Below, piece after piece: positions 22,440 through 30,120 of a stretch of DNA of 64,000 bases (the first letter of the stretch is position 1; each line of letters starts with the position of its first letter). A program made the translations under genes and the position numbers. Where the stretch lies: positions 1,054,001-1,118,000 of the forward strand of contig CAJXPB010000001.1 of NCBI GenBank assembly GCA_913057905.1. The letters run 5' to 3'. The notes below the pieces were generated by a model, which ran no database searches, was not told where the DNA came from, and saw only the letters and a program-made list of their open reading frames with translations. This stretch comes from an uncultured Pseudomonadota bacterium. GTDB taxonomy: Bacteria; Myxococcota_A; Bradymonadia; Bradymonadales; Bradymonadaceae.

Positions 22440-23921
22440 TTATTCGCCGGCGCGGTTCGCGAATCCGGAGGTCGGCGGTGCCGGCACCTGAATCGGCCCG
22501 CTCGGCTGCGCCGCACGGTCCAGTTCTTCGAGCAGGTCTTCGAGCGTATCGATCAGGGGGTGCAGCGTGACGGTACGTTCATCGGGAGAGCCGGTCAACA
22601 TCGGGCCCAGTCGCCGCTGCAGTTCCGCTCGCGGGACCCGTTTCCGGCGTTCGGCCCAGATGTCGTCGAAATTCAGGATGTCGTCGATACTTCGGTACAG
22701 CGGCTCGCCGACGAACAGTTCGAAGAGGATCAGCCCGAGCGAGTAGATGTCGGCGCGGTGATCATGCGGCTCGCTGTTCCACATCTCGGGCGCCACGTAG
22801 CCCTCGTTGCCCACGGCACTGAGCCCGCCGCCGATCGACTGAAGGTGCCCGAGCCGAGCGTAATCGAAGTCGGCCAACTGCAGCGGCACGTCGCGGTCTT
22901 CCTTGTCGATCAGGTAGGCCGCATCGGGGTGCAGATTTCGATGGACCACATTGTTGTCGTGTACGTATTGAACCGCACGCGCCAGGTGTAGCGCCGCGAC
23001 GACCCGGCGACGCATCGCTCGCGGCGAGGTATCCGAGGGGTCGTCCTCGTCGATGAAATCTCCCAGGGTGCGCCGCCCGACCCACTCGCTGATCAGATAG
23101 AAGAGGAGTTCGTCGCCTTCGTCGCGGCGCACGTCGTAGGCCTTGGCGATGTAGTCGTTGTCCTTGAGGCTATCGAGGGCTTCGAGGTCCCGCATCGCCT
23201 CGTTGAGCTTCTTTTGTTGCTCGGCCCGCGACAGCAGGGGATCCATGCTGTAGGCCTTGATGCGCACCCGATCCCGTGATTTTACCAATTGATGGTGACC
23301 CAGATATTCCCGGTAGGGGCGTCCGACGTTGTCGAGTTCCTCGTCGACCACGTAGTCGGGGATCTGCGGTCCCATTTCACCGGGTTCGGCCCGCTCATGG
23401 ATCGTCCGCCGGATCCGGTCGCGCAGCTCCGCGTCGTTGAGCAGTCCCGGGCCGCGGTGGACCTGCTCGTCGACGAAGTACTTCCAGACCTCCCCGTGGG
23501 TCACCAGCCGTTCGTTTCTGGGGTCATCGACTTCGACACGCGCATCGTCTCGGGGGAGATAGACGACGGCTTCGCAGAAGAGTTCTCTGGGAAATCCATC
23601 GACGCGGCGCACCAGGAAGTCACGCAGCGCCTTGGCCTTCTGCTCGATCCGAATAAAGGGATTTTCGACCTCACCCCATTCGAGATGCCAGCGGGATTGA
23701 TCGCCATCGATGGTGCCGCCCCAGCCCTTGATCTCGACGGTGTAGACACCCCATTCGCCGATCACGACCGCGTCGTACTCCAGCGTATTGCGTCGCCGGG
23801 GCAACTGGAGCTCGAAATTCCCCACGACGATGAAGTGTTCGGGCAATTCGTCGCGCAGCTTCGAAATTCCCAACCGTTCTGAATCGTTGGTCGGCGTACC
23901 GACCCGAAAATACTCAGCCAT
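22440..23921 (-). CDS. NERD-domain protein with C-terminal pseudokinase domain
   Basis: The 493-residue product has an amino-terminal NERD domain (about 10-125) with the nuclease-like residues D50 (LEYDAVVIG) and E63-x-K65 (YTVEIKGWGG). A protein-kinase-like domain (about 205-440) follows. The kinase part keeps the ATP-binding lysine (K222 in VRIK) and the metal-binding Asp (D351), but the catalytic loop reads H327-R-N329-L-H-P-D-A instead of HRDLKxxN, and DFG is DFD. It is therefore probably a pseudokinase. NERD-kinases occur in nucleic-acid processing and defence contexts. Here the gene sits upstream of rpoB, same strand, 342 bases apart. Role unknown. Confidence 0.85.
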   Translation of the reverse strand: MAEYFRVGTPTNDSERLGISKLRDELPEHFIVVGNFELQLPRRRNTLEYDAVVIGEWGVYTVEIKGWGGTIDGDQSRWHLEWGEVENPFIRIEQKAKALRDFLVRRVDGFPRELFCEAVVYLPRDDARVEVDDPRNERLVTHGEVWKYFVDEQVHRGPGLLNDAELRDRIRRTIHERAEPGEMGPQIPDYVVDEELDNVGRPYREYLGHHQLVKSRDRVRIKAYSMDPLLSRAEQQKKLNEAMRDLEALDSLKDNDYIAKAYDVRRDEGDELLFYLISEWVGRRTLGDFIDEDDPSDTSPRAMRRRVVAALHLARAVQYVHDNNVVHRNLHPDAAYLIDKEDRDVPLQLADFDYARLGHLQSIGGGLSAVGNEGYVAPEMWNSEPHDHRADIYSLGLILFELFVGEPLYRSIDDILNFDDIWAERRKRVPRAELQRRLGPMLTGSPDERTVTLHPLIDTLEDLLEELDRAAQPSGPIQVPAPPTSGFANRAGE

Positions 23922-23951
23922 ATCCGGTCTTTGACGGTTGATATACGGACT

Positions 23952-23999
23952 GCATTCGGACTACCTCACGGTTGAGGTGCGTTCAACGATACCGAATGC
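23952..23999. promoter_or_regulatory. Nested inverted repeat between divergent genes
   Basis: GCATTCGG (23952-23959) is matched by CCGAATGC (23992-23999), and inside them CCTCA (23964-23968) is matched by TGAGG (23973-23977). The dyad lies in the 144-base gap between the NERD-kinase start and the divergent gene at 24066, a suitable place for a shared operator. Confidence 0.45.
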
Positions 24000-24065
24000 G
24001 CCGGGCAGGCGCAATCCGAAGACGCACATCTTTTCACAGATTTCCCACCAAGACGATCGAACGAC

Positions 24066-24617
24066 ATGTCCGAGAGTCCCTCCACGCGGCGGTCAACCGG
24101 CACTTCATCGACCCTCTGGGTCGTCGGCGAACCCGGGCCCGTCGTCTACGCGGTCTGTCGAATCGGGCGAGAGATCGGCCATTCAATGATCGCCGTCGAC
24201 GAAGCCTTCGCCGATCCGGATGTGCTTCCGAACGAACCCTGGGTCGAAGGGGTGGAGTGGCGAACCACGATCCCCGATTCGGATCCGCCCCGCGCGCTGA
24301 TTCGCCCGGACGCGGATGACCGGACAGCCATTCCGTCGGTCGAATCAATGGATCAATCGACGCGGATCGTCCGGATCGGCGGTGAGGCCTCCACGGCCGC
24401 CGAGGGTCAAACCGTGGTGCTTCAGGCGCCACCGCTGCTGGGCGACGACGGTCTTCCTCTCGATCAACCCGCGGGCGCGGCCCACGGGTCGCATCGGCCG
24501 ATCCCGGTCGATCAGCTCGCCATTGCGCTGCTGCGAGCGGCTCTGGAGCCGGGCCACGCCGGTTCGTTGTCCCCGGAACGCGTGGCCGAACTCGGCGACG
24601 CGATGTACATCAAGTAA
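24066..24617 (+). CDS. Hypothetical protein
   Basis: The 183-residue product is not recognised. There is no signal peptide or membrane helix. The amino terminus (STLWVVGEPGPVVYAVCRIGREIGH) and the C-terminal part (PIPVDQLAIALLRAALEPGHAGSLSPERVAELGDA) vaguely recall the first strand-helix and the last helices of a short NAD-binding epimerase/NmrA-type fold. The dinucleotide glycine motif is absent, so I do not assign it. It is transcribed divergently from the NERD-kinase gene and precedes rpsD by 167 bases. The codon composition is that of its neighbours and the gene looks intact. Confidence 0.6.
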   Translation: MSESPSTRRSTGTSSTLWVVGEPGPVVYAVCRIGREIGHSMIAVDEAFADPDVLPNEPWVEGVEWRTTIPDSDPPRALIRPDADDRTAIPSVESMDQSTRIVRIGGEASTAAEGQTVVLQAPPLLGDDGLPLDQPAGAAHGSHRPIPVDQLAIALLRAALEPGHAGSLSPERVAELGDAMYIK

Positions 24618-24649
24618 ACTGCCCTTGCATTGTTCGCGCATCTATGAAA

Positions 24650-24677
24650 TTGACTGCGCCCCTGTCGCGCGGCTACG
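24650..24677 (+). promoter_or_regulatory. Candidate rpsD promoter
   Basis: TTGACT (24650-24655) is followed 18 bases later by TACGCC inside GGCTACG (24671-24677), the same combination as upstream of rpoB. It would leave a leader of about 100 bases before rpsD, in which S4 autoregulation is possible but not visible. Confidence 0.35.
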
Positions 24678-24784
24678 CCCCGGGGTCGACTCAAACCCCC
24701 CGTCGCCCTCCGGGCACGAGACAGGACAACACAAGAACTACTTTGAGATGACGCTCTTTCGAACGCCTACGTGTGAGTTCAATC

Positions 24785-25396
24785 ATGGCTAGATATACCG
24801 GACCCCGACTTCGCATCGTCCGCCGTCTGGGCACCGACCTGCCCGGTCTGACCCGTAAACTTGCTGATCGTCGTCCGTATCCGCCCGGCCAGCATGGCCA
24901 GCGGCGCCGACGCTTCAGCGAATTCAAAAAGCAGCTCTTCGAGAAGCAGAAGCTGCGATACAACTACGGGCTATCCGAGTCCCAGATGCGCAACCTCTTC
25001 GTCGAGGCGCAGCGCTCCAAGGACCCGGCGGGACGCAAACTTCTTCAACTGCTCGAGCAGCGGCTCGACAACGTGGTCTTCCGCGCCGGCCTTGCTCCGA
25101 CGATTCCGGCGGCGCGCCAGCTCGTCGTCCACGGCCACATCATGGTCGACGGGCGCAAGCAGGACCGCCCCAGCTACCGGGTCAACCCCGGCGAAGAGGT
25201 GGCTCCCAAGGAATCGAGTCGCAATCTCGAGGTCATCGAGGACTCGGTGGCGCAGCCGTCGCTTCGCCCGCCGAGCTACCTCGACTTCGATCGGGATAAA
25301 CTGGTCGGCAAGATGACCGCCCTCCCGTCACGAGAGGACGTTCCCATCCAGGTCGACGAGACCTTCGTGGTCGAGTACTACTCGCCGCGACTGTAA
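24785..25396 (+). CDS. rpsD: 30S ribosomal protein S4
   Basis: The 203-residue product is a typical S4: MARYTGPRLRIVRRLG at the start, PPGQHGQRRRRFSEF, YGLSESQMRNLF, and the S4 RNA-binding domain with LLQLLEQRLDNVVFRAG and ARQLVVHGHIMVDG. It lacks the four zinc-binding cysteines of C+ forms. S4 nucleates assembly of the 30S body. I start at the ATG 24785, where the conserved MARYxGP begins, not at the in-frame GTG 12 bases earlier. Unlike in many proteobacteria, rpsD is not next to rpsK/rpsM/rpoA but stands alone. Confidence 0.98.
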   Translation: MARYTGPRLRIVRRLGTDLPGLTRKLADRRPYPPGQHGQRRRRFSEFKKQLFEKQKLRYNYGLSESQMRNLFVEAQRSKDPAGRKLLQLLEQRLDNVVFRAGLAPTIPAARQLVVHGHIMVDGRKQDRPSYRVNPGEEVAPKESSRNLEVIEDSVAQPSLRPPSYLDFDRDKLVGKMTALPSREDVPIQVDETFVVEYYSPRL

Positions 25397-25412
25397 GATA
25401 CGACACAGTACA

Positions 25413-25438
25413 GTGGGGCCCGCGACGACGGGCCCCAC
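25413..25438 (+). terminator. Strong GC hairpin after rpsD
   Basis: GTGGGGCCCG (25413-25422) pairs perfectly with CGGGCCCCAC (25429-25438) around a 6-base loop, 16 bases after the rpsD stop. No T-tract follows, so termination would be weak or factor-assisted; it may instead protect the transcript 3' end. Confidence 0.6.
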
Positions 25439-25462
25439 ACACCCAACATCTCGGTACCGGTC

Positions 25463-25834
25463 ATGGCTCATTCGTCCGACGACCAATCGACACGTCTCCA
25501 GCTTCGACCGACCGTTCGACGCACCGGCCTGCTTCTGGCAGGCCTTTTTTTATGGTCGATCTCGATGACCTCCGGATGCAGCCAGCCGGAGCCGACCGAG
25601 ACCCGCTCGGGAGCAGAGACGGCGAAACAGGCCGGTGAAGCCACCCGGAACAAGCCGTCCCCGGTGCAGTATCGAACCAATACCTCCGATGCGGGCACAC
25701 CGGCCGATGAACCCGACGAATCCAAAGATCAAGCAGACTCAGCCGAACCGGACCAGACCGGCTCGAACCAGGCCGATGCCGGCGCGGCCGACGATGCCGA
25801 CGACTCGCCCCCCAGGACCTCCGACGCTCAGTGA
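25463..25834 (+). CDS. Putative small lipoprotein, low complexity
   Basis: The 123-residue product has a basic lead (to about residue 20), a hydrophobic stretch (GLLLAGLFLWSISM) and a possible lipobox TSGC with Cys39. The mature part is acidic, disordered and rich in D/E/A/T, without a recognisable domain. Its stop overlaps a GTG of the crotonase gene. Two doubts exist: the lipobox lacks the usual Leu at -3, and a classical intrinsic terminator (25526-25551) lies within the signal-peptide codons. A different start further downstream would lose the signal peptide, so I keep this one with reduced confidence. Confidence 0.5.
   Translation: MAHSSDDQSTRLQLRPTVRRTGLLLAGLFLWSISMTSGCSQPEPTETRSGAETAKQAGEATRNKPSPVQYRTNTSDAGTPADEPDESKDQADSAEPDQTGSNQADAGAADDADDSPPRTSDAQ
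25526..25551 (+). terminator. Intrinsic-terminator-like hairpin inside a coding region
   Basis: GGCCTGC (25526-25532) pairs with GCAGGCC (25538-25544) across the loop TTCTG and is followed by seven T residues. It matches the rho-independent terminator pattern and would end the rpsD transcript, although it lies within the predicted lipoprotein gene. Confidence 0.65.
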
Positions 25835-25836
25835 CC

Positions 25837-26619
25837 ATGGAAGACGTGACCTATTCGACCGACGACGCCATCGCGACTCTGACGCTGGACCGTCCGGAGG
25901 CGCGAAACGCCTATTCGTCGGAGATGGCCGGAGGGGTCGTCGACGCCCTGGATGCCGCCGAAGCCGACTCCGACGTCTCCGCGCTGGTCATCACCGGCAA
26001 GGGAGACGCCTTCAGCGCCGGCGGCGACCTCAAGGCGATGAAGGAACGCTCCGGCATGTTTGCCGGCGACGCCACCGAGTTGCGGCGAAACTACATGGAG
26101 GGACTGCAGAGAGTTCCCCGCCGATTCAACACCTTCGAGAAACCGGTCATCGCCGCCATCAACGGCCCGGCGATCGGCGCCGGCCTGGACCTCGCACTGA
26201 TGTGTGACATCCGGATCGCGGCCGAGGATGCCAAATTCGGTTCGACGTTTGCCAAGGTGGGACTCATTCCCGGCGACGGCGGAGCCTACCTCCTCACCCG
26301 GATCGTCGGCTTTCCCAAGGCCGTCGAATTGATTCTGACGGCCCGAGTCATCGATGCCGACGAGGCGCTCGATATCGACCTGGTCAACCGACTCGTTCCA
26401 CGCGACGAGGTGCTCGACGAGGCGACCTCGATGGCCCGGCGCATCGCATCGCTGCCCGACAAGGCCGTCCAGGCTGCCAAAGCCACGCTGTACCAGTCGG
26501 TCGACAACGATCTGGAGACCTCCCTCCAATTGACCGCGGCCATGCAGGGATGTGTTCAGAGCACCGAGGATCACGACCGGGCGGTCGACGAGCTCCTCGA
26601 ATCACTGCGTTCCGACTGA
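25837..26619 (+). CDS. Enoyl-CoA hydratase/isomerase (crotonase) family protein
   Basis: The 260-residue product is a single crotonase domain. The CoA/oxyanion-hole segments are present: AFSAGGDLKAM (about 64-74) and INGPAIGAGLDLALMCDIRIA (about 109-129). Then comes FGSTFAKVGLIPGDGGAYLLTRIVG. In true hydratases the first catalytic Glu lies in a PEVxLG motif that here reads TFAKVG, so the acid-base residue is missing and the reaction may not be simple hydration; subgroups with PGDGG exist whose substrates vary. The start is the ATG at 25837; a GTG at 25831 overlapping the previous stop is an alternative. Tail overlaps the convergent gene by 18 bases. Confidence 0.88.
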   Translation: MEDVTYSTDDAIATLTLDRPEARNAYSSEMAGGVVDALDAAEADSDVSALVITGKGDAFSAGGDLKAMKERSGMFAGDATELRRNYMEGLQRVPRRFNTFEKPVIAAINGPAIGAGLDLALMCDIRIAAEDAKFGSTFAKVGLIPGDGGAYLLTRIVGFPKAVELILTARVIDADEALDIDLVNRLVPRDEVLDEATSMARRIASLPDKAVQAAKATLYQSVDNDLETSLQLTAAMQGCVQSTEDHDRAVDELLESLRSD

Positions 26620-28011
26620 TCCCGCGTCGGCCGCGTCCTCGTGGGCGCGGATCGCATTCGACTCGTACTCCGACAGAGTGGGGGCCTCGACGTCGACCTC
26701 CGGCATCGGCCGGTCCGGCGTCTGCGGGTCCTGTTGAAGGCTCGCCCACGACTGCAGTCGGTACGCATCGCGCCGGTAGCGCGCATCGAGAGTTGCGACC
26801 TTTTTCATGGCGGTGTGGCACATCGCGTAGTCGTGTGCTCGGCAGTGCTCCAGCCCGATCCGAAAGAGCCGGTCCGCGCGCTCGGCACGACTCATGGTGA
26901 ACCGTTTGGACTCACGCCTCTCGCGTGCCGCCGCCTCGGTCGCCCGCATCCGTGCCTCTTGGACCTGCATGCGACCTTCGGTCAGAGCAGCCGCTCGATC
27001 GGCTTGGGCCAGCGTCTCTTTCCGATGTTTCTGATCGCGATCGGAGGGAACCCCACCGATCAATTCGGAGCCGATGAACCCGACGGTGACCAGGCAGCCG
27101 ATGGCGGCCCACCAGAGACCGACGCGGCCGAGTGCCGCCCTCAGCGATCCTGCCTCCGGGCGCGGGCGCTTTCCGTCGAGAATGGCATCGGCCTGGCGCC
27201 ACGCCCGAATGACACTGAGCACCCAGGGCCACACGAGCAACGCCTTCCAGACGAGCTCCTCGCCGCGCTCCTCGTCGCCGTTGTAGATCTGGCCGGCCCC
27301 GGGGGCGACCAACGACAACAGCGACGCCAGCGGCGGCAGGTGTTCCCAGCGGTCACTGTAGGTCGGCTCTTCGTTCTGCGGACCGGCCGACTCACCGAGC
27401 GCCTCGTGCATGCCGAGGCCGTCGAATCCGGCGGGTCCGTTGCCAGCGTCGGGCTCGTTACGTGCGTCGGGCCCGGTGCTCGGGGGATCACTCGTCGGGG
27501 CTTCGGTCTCATCGATCCCGGGCTCAGCCTCGGGCGGCTCCGGCTGCTGGTTGTCATCGGCCGGGACCGCACCAAAATCGAGCGAATCGGCAGTACTCGC
27601 TCCATCAGTCTCACTGTTCGGGCTCGAATCCGCGTCGGGCGGATCCGGCAGGGGCTCGGTCTCCTCGCCGAGCACCGAGCCCCAATCCGAATCCGAATCC
27701 GACTCCGCCTCGGTCCCCGGCTCGGATGTCGTCGAGGCATCCGTCCCGTCTTCGGCGAACTCGGGGCCGAACGCCCTCGAGCCGTCGGGTCCTTCGATGC
27801 GCCCGGGCACGCCGAGTCCGGCCAGGCGAGCCGCCAGCGACTCCGCGCGCTGCGCGGAGAGATCCGACTCCACGGTCATCGCCCCACGGTTGAGTGCGAG
27901 CCGTACCCGCCTGGCGTCGTGGCGCGTCAGCCGGGCCACGCGGGTGGCCAGCTCCTCGATGTCGTCGGCCCAGCGCTCCGGCTCGACCACGACGGTGTGG
28001 ATCTGCTGCAT
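26602..28011 (-). CDS. Unknown membrane protein with disordered linker
   Basis: The 469-residue product begins with a compact region of about 80 residues (MQQIHTVVVEPERWADDIEELATRVARLT..., ending GLGVPGRIEG). A disordered Asp/Glu/Ser/Pro linker (about 85-225) follows. The segment LLSLVAPGAGQIYNGDEERGEELVWKALLVWPWVLSV resembles the membrane-protein motif of TM2/DUF5683-type proteins (PGAGQxYNG). Another membrane helix (about 300-322) and a charged helical tail follow, with a TPR-like segment (about 370-410: RADRLFRIGLEHCRAHDYAMC). The first ATG, behind GAGG, is at 28011. The function is not recognised. It is divergent from argS. Confidence 0.7.
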   Translation of the reverse strand: MQQIHTVVVEPERWADDIEELATRVARLTRHDARRVRLALNRGAMTVESDLSAQRAESLAARLAGLGVPGRIEGPDGSRAFGPEFAEDGTDASTTSEPGTEAESDSDSDWGSVLGEETEPLPDPPDADSSPNSETDGASTADSLDFGAVPADDNQQPEPPEAEPGIDETEAPTSDPPSTGPDARNEPDAGNGPAGFDGLGMHEALGESAGPQNEEPTYSDRWEHLPPLASLLSLVAPGAGQIYNGDEERGEELVWKALLVWPWVLSVIRAWRQADAILDGKRPRPEAGSLRAALGRVGLWWAAIGCLVTVGFIGSELIGGVPSDRDQKHRKETLAQADRAAALTEGRMQVQEARMRATEAAARERRESKRFTMSRAERADRLFRIGLEHCRAHDYAMCHTAMKKVATLDARYRRDAYRLQSWASLQQDPQTPDRPMPEVDVEAPTLSEYESNAIRAHEDAADAGSVGTQ

Positions 28012-28089
28012 CAAAGCCTCGACGTCTCCTGAAGTCTCCGTTCGCCGTCAGCGTGCCCACCGTCGGCCGGTGCGTCAACGGCGCCCGTG

Positions 28090-28119
28090 TTGCACTTTCC
28101 GCGCGCCCCGTTCTACATT
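28090..28119 (+). promoter_or_regulatory. Candidate argS promoter
   Basis: TTGCAC (28090-28095) and TACATT (28114-28119) are separated by 18 bases, 57 bases before the argS start, in the gap between divergent genes. Confidence 0.4.
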
Positions 28120-28176
28120 CCGCGCACCATTCGGCTCGAATCCCCTCAATCCCGCTTCTGCCGGCTCGGATCCATC

Positions 28177-30111
28177 ATGAACATCGAGAGTATCGACCCA
28201 TTCCTCAGAGACGTACGCGACGCGGCCCTCGCCTCGCTGGACGTCTCCGAAGCGACCGCCGAATCCCTGGACTTCGAACGTCCCCCGGAACCGGAGATGG
28301 GCGATCGCGGCCTGCCCTGTTTTCAACTCGCCCCGGTCCTCAAGGACTCACCGCCCTCCATCGCCGAAGACCTCGCCGAGGCCATGCGCGAGGTCCTGGC
28401 CGACCGCGACGAGATCTTGGTCTCCTCGGTCGACGCGCAGGGGCCGTACGTCAACATCACCTTCGAGCCGGGCCGGCTGGCCGACATCGTCGTCACGCAG
28501 GCGCTGACGGCCGACGGATTCGGCTCGGGCTCGGTGGTCGATCCACAGGAATGGATGGTCGAGTTTTCGGCGCCAAACACCAACAAGCCGCAACATCTGG
28601 GTCACGTGCGGAACGACCTGATCGGCGAATCGGTCTCGACGATCGCGGAATTCGGCGGACACACCGTCCACCGGGTGAATCTGATCAACGACCGCGGCAT
28701 CCACATCTGCAAGTCGATGGTCGCATACCGAAAGGACGGTGACGGCGAGACCCCCGAATCGACCGGCACGAAGGGCGATCATTTCGTCGGCGACTACTAC
28801 GTGCGCTTCAACGACCTGCTGACCGAAGAGTACGAGGCGTGGCAGCAGACCGACGATGCTCAGCAAGAATTCGACGCATGGCTCGACGAGGAACGCCGAG
28901 CCGGTCGGCTGCCTGACGACCTCGGCGAACAGCGCCCTCAACTGAGGGAGGCGTTCTTCGAGGGCTTCCGCGACGAGTACTTCAACACCTACAGCGATCT
29001 GGGCGACGAGGCCCGTGAGATGCTGCGGCGCTGGGAAGCCGGCGACGACGACGTCCGACGTCTGTGGCGGACCATGAACGACTGGGTCCTGGAGGGATTC
29101 GACGAAACCTACGAGCGTCTTGGTGTCGAATTCGAGAAAGTCTACTTCGAATCCGATACCTACGAGATCGGCCGTCGCGTCGTCGAAGAGGGCCTCGATC
29201 AGGGCATCTTCGAGAAGACCGCCGACGGCGCCGTCCGCTTCGACCTGGAGAGGGTCGACATGGAGGGCCACAAGATTCTGCTGCGAAGCGACGGGACGAC
29301 CGTCTACATGACCCAGGATCTCGGCACGGCTCTGGAGCGATTCGAGGAGTACGAGCTCGATCGCCTGATCTACGTCACCGGCGACGAGCAGGACTATCAC
29401 TTTCAGGTGCTGTTCGAGATTCTCGGCGAGCTCTATCCAGAACTCGACGGAAAACTGCGCCATCTGTCGTACGGCATGGTCGACCTCCCCGAGGGCAAGA
29501 TGAAGAGCCGAGAGGGCACGGTGGTCGACGCCGACGATCTGATGGACGAGATGGCGAAACTCGCCGAGGACGCCATCCGCGAGCGCTACGACGATCTGGA
29601 CGCCGCAGAAATCGACCGGCGATCCGAACGGATCGGGCTGGCGGCACTCAAATACTACATGCTCGACTTCAACCCGCGCACCAACGTCAAATTCGACCCG
29701 AAAAAATCGATCGACTTTCAGGGCCGGACTGGCCCTTACTGCCTGTACGGCTACGCCCGCGTCCAGTCGATCGGACGGCGTCTCGGTGGCTGGCCCGACA
29801 TCGGCGGCGACCGTCGCACCGACGCGCTGCAGGCCCTGGGCACCGACCGCGAGATGGAGGTGGTCCGACACTTGAGCGACTGGCCGGGCCGGATCCGTGA
29901 GGCCGTCGATGAGCTCGATCCGTCGGAGGTCACGGGCTATCTCTTCGAGTTGGTGAAGTCGTTTTCTTCTCTGTACAACGACCCCGACCATCGTATCGTC
30001 GACCTGGAGGGGCCCCGCCGCGACGGCCTGATCCTCTTGAGCCGGGCCGTCGCCGACACCATCGAACTCGGCCTCGACCTCATCGGCATCGATACGCTCG
30101 AGGAGATGTAG
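28177..30111 (+). CDS. argS: Arginine-tRNA ligase
   Basis: The 644-residue product is a class-I synthetase of the ArgRS type. It has an amino-terminal additional domain, the HIGH motif as HLGHVRND after SAPNTNKPQ (about residues 133-147), the ArgRS-specific LINDRGIHICKSM, and a KMSKS equivalent reading GKMKSREGTVVDADDL. It ends with the DALR anticodon-binding domain (tail Y-N-D-P...LGLDLIGIDTLEEM). It charges tRNA-Arg in the cytoplasm. The start is set at ATG 28177, since the 30 upstream in-frame residues are unlike the family. An insertion of about 60 acidic residues after KGDHFVGDYYVRFN (TEEYEAWQQTDDAQQEF...) is larger than usual. Confidence 0.97.
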   Translation: MNIESIDPFLRDVRDAALASLDVSEATAESLDFERPPEPEMGDRGLPCFQLAPVLKDSPPSIAEDLAEAMREVLADRDEILVSSVDAQGPYVNITFEPGRLADIVVTQALTADGFGSGSVVDPQEWMVEFSAPNTNKPQHLGHVRNDLIGESVSTIAEFGGHTVHRVNLINDRGIHICKSMVAYRKDGDGETPESTGTKGDHFVGDYYVRFNDLLTEEYEAWQQTDDAQQEFDAWLDEERRAGRLPDDLGEQRPQLREAFFEGFRDEYFNTYSDLGDEAREMLRRWEAGDDDVRRLWRTMNDWVLEGFDETYERLGVEFEKVYFESDTYEIGRRVVEEGLDQGIFEKTADGAVRFDLERVDMEGHKILLRSDGTTVYMTQDLGTALERFEEYELDRLIYVTGDEQDYHFQVLFEILGELYPELDGKLRHLSYGMVDLPEGKMKSREGTVVDADDLMDEMAKLAEDAIRERYDDLDAAEIDRRSERIGLAALKYYMLDFNPRTNVKFDPKKSIDFQGRTGPYCLYGYARVQSIGRRLGGWPDIGGDRRTDALQALGTDREMEVVRHLSDWPGRIREAVDELDPSEVTGYLFELVKSFSSLYNDPDHRIVDLEGPRRDGLILLSRAVADTIELGLDLIGIDTLEEM

Positions 30112-30120
30112 AGACCGCCC

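Noticed and set aside
24618-24784. S4-binding leader or small RNA before rpsD
   Set aside because: The leader is short and I see no convincing pseudoknot; only the promoter-like hexamers can be pointed to.
28348-29991. 547-codon open frame antisense to argS
   Set aside because: Shadow of argS; the sense frame has all ArgRS motifs.
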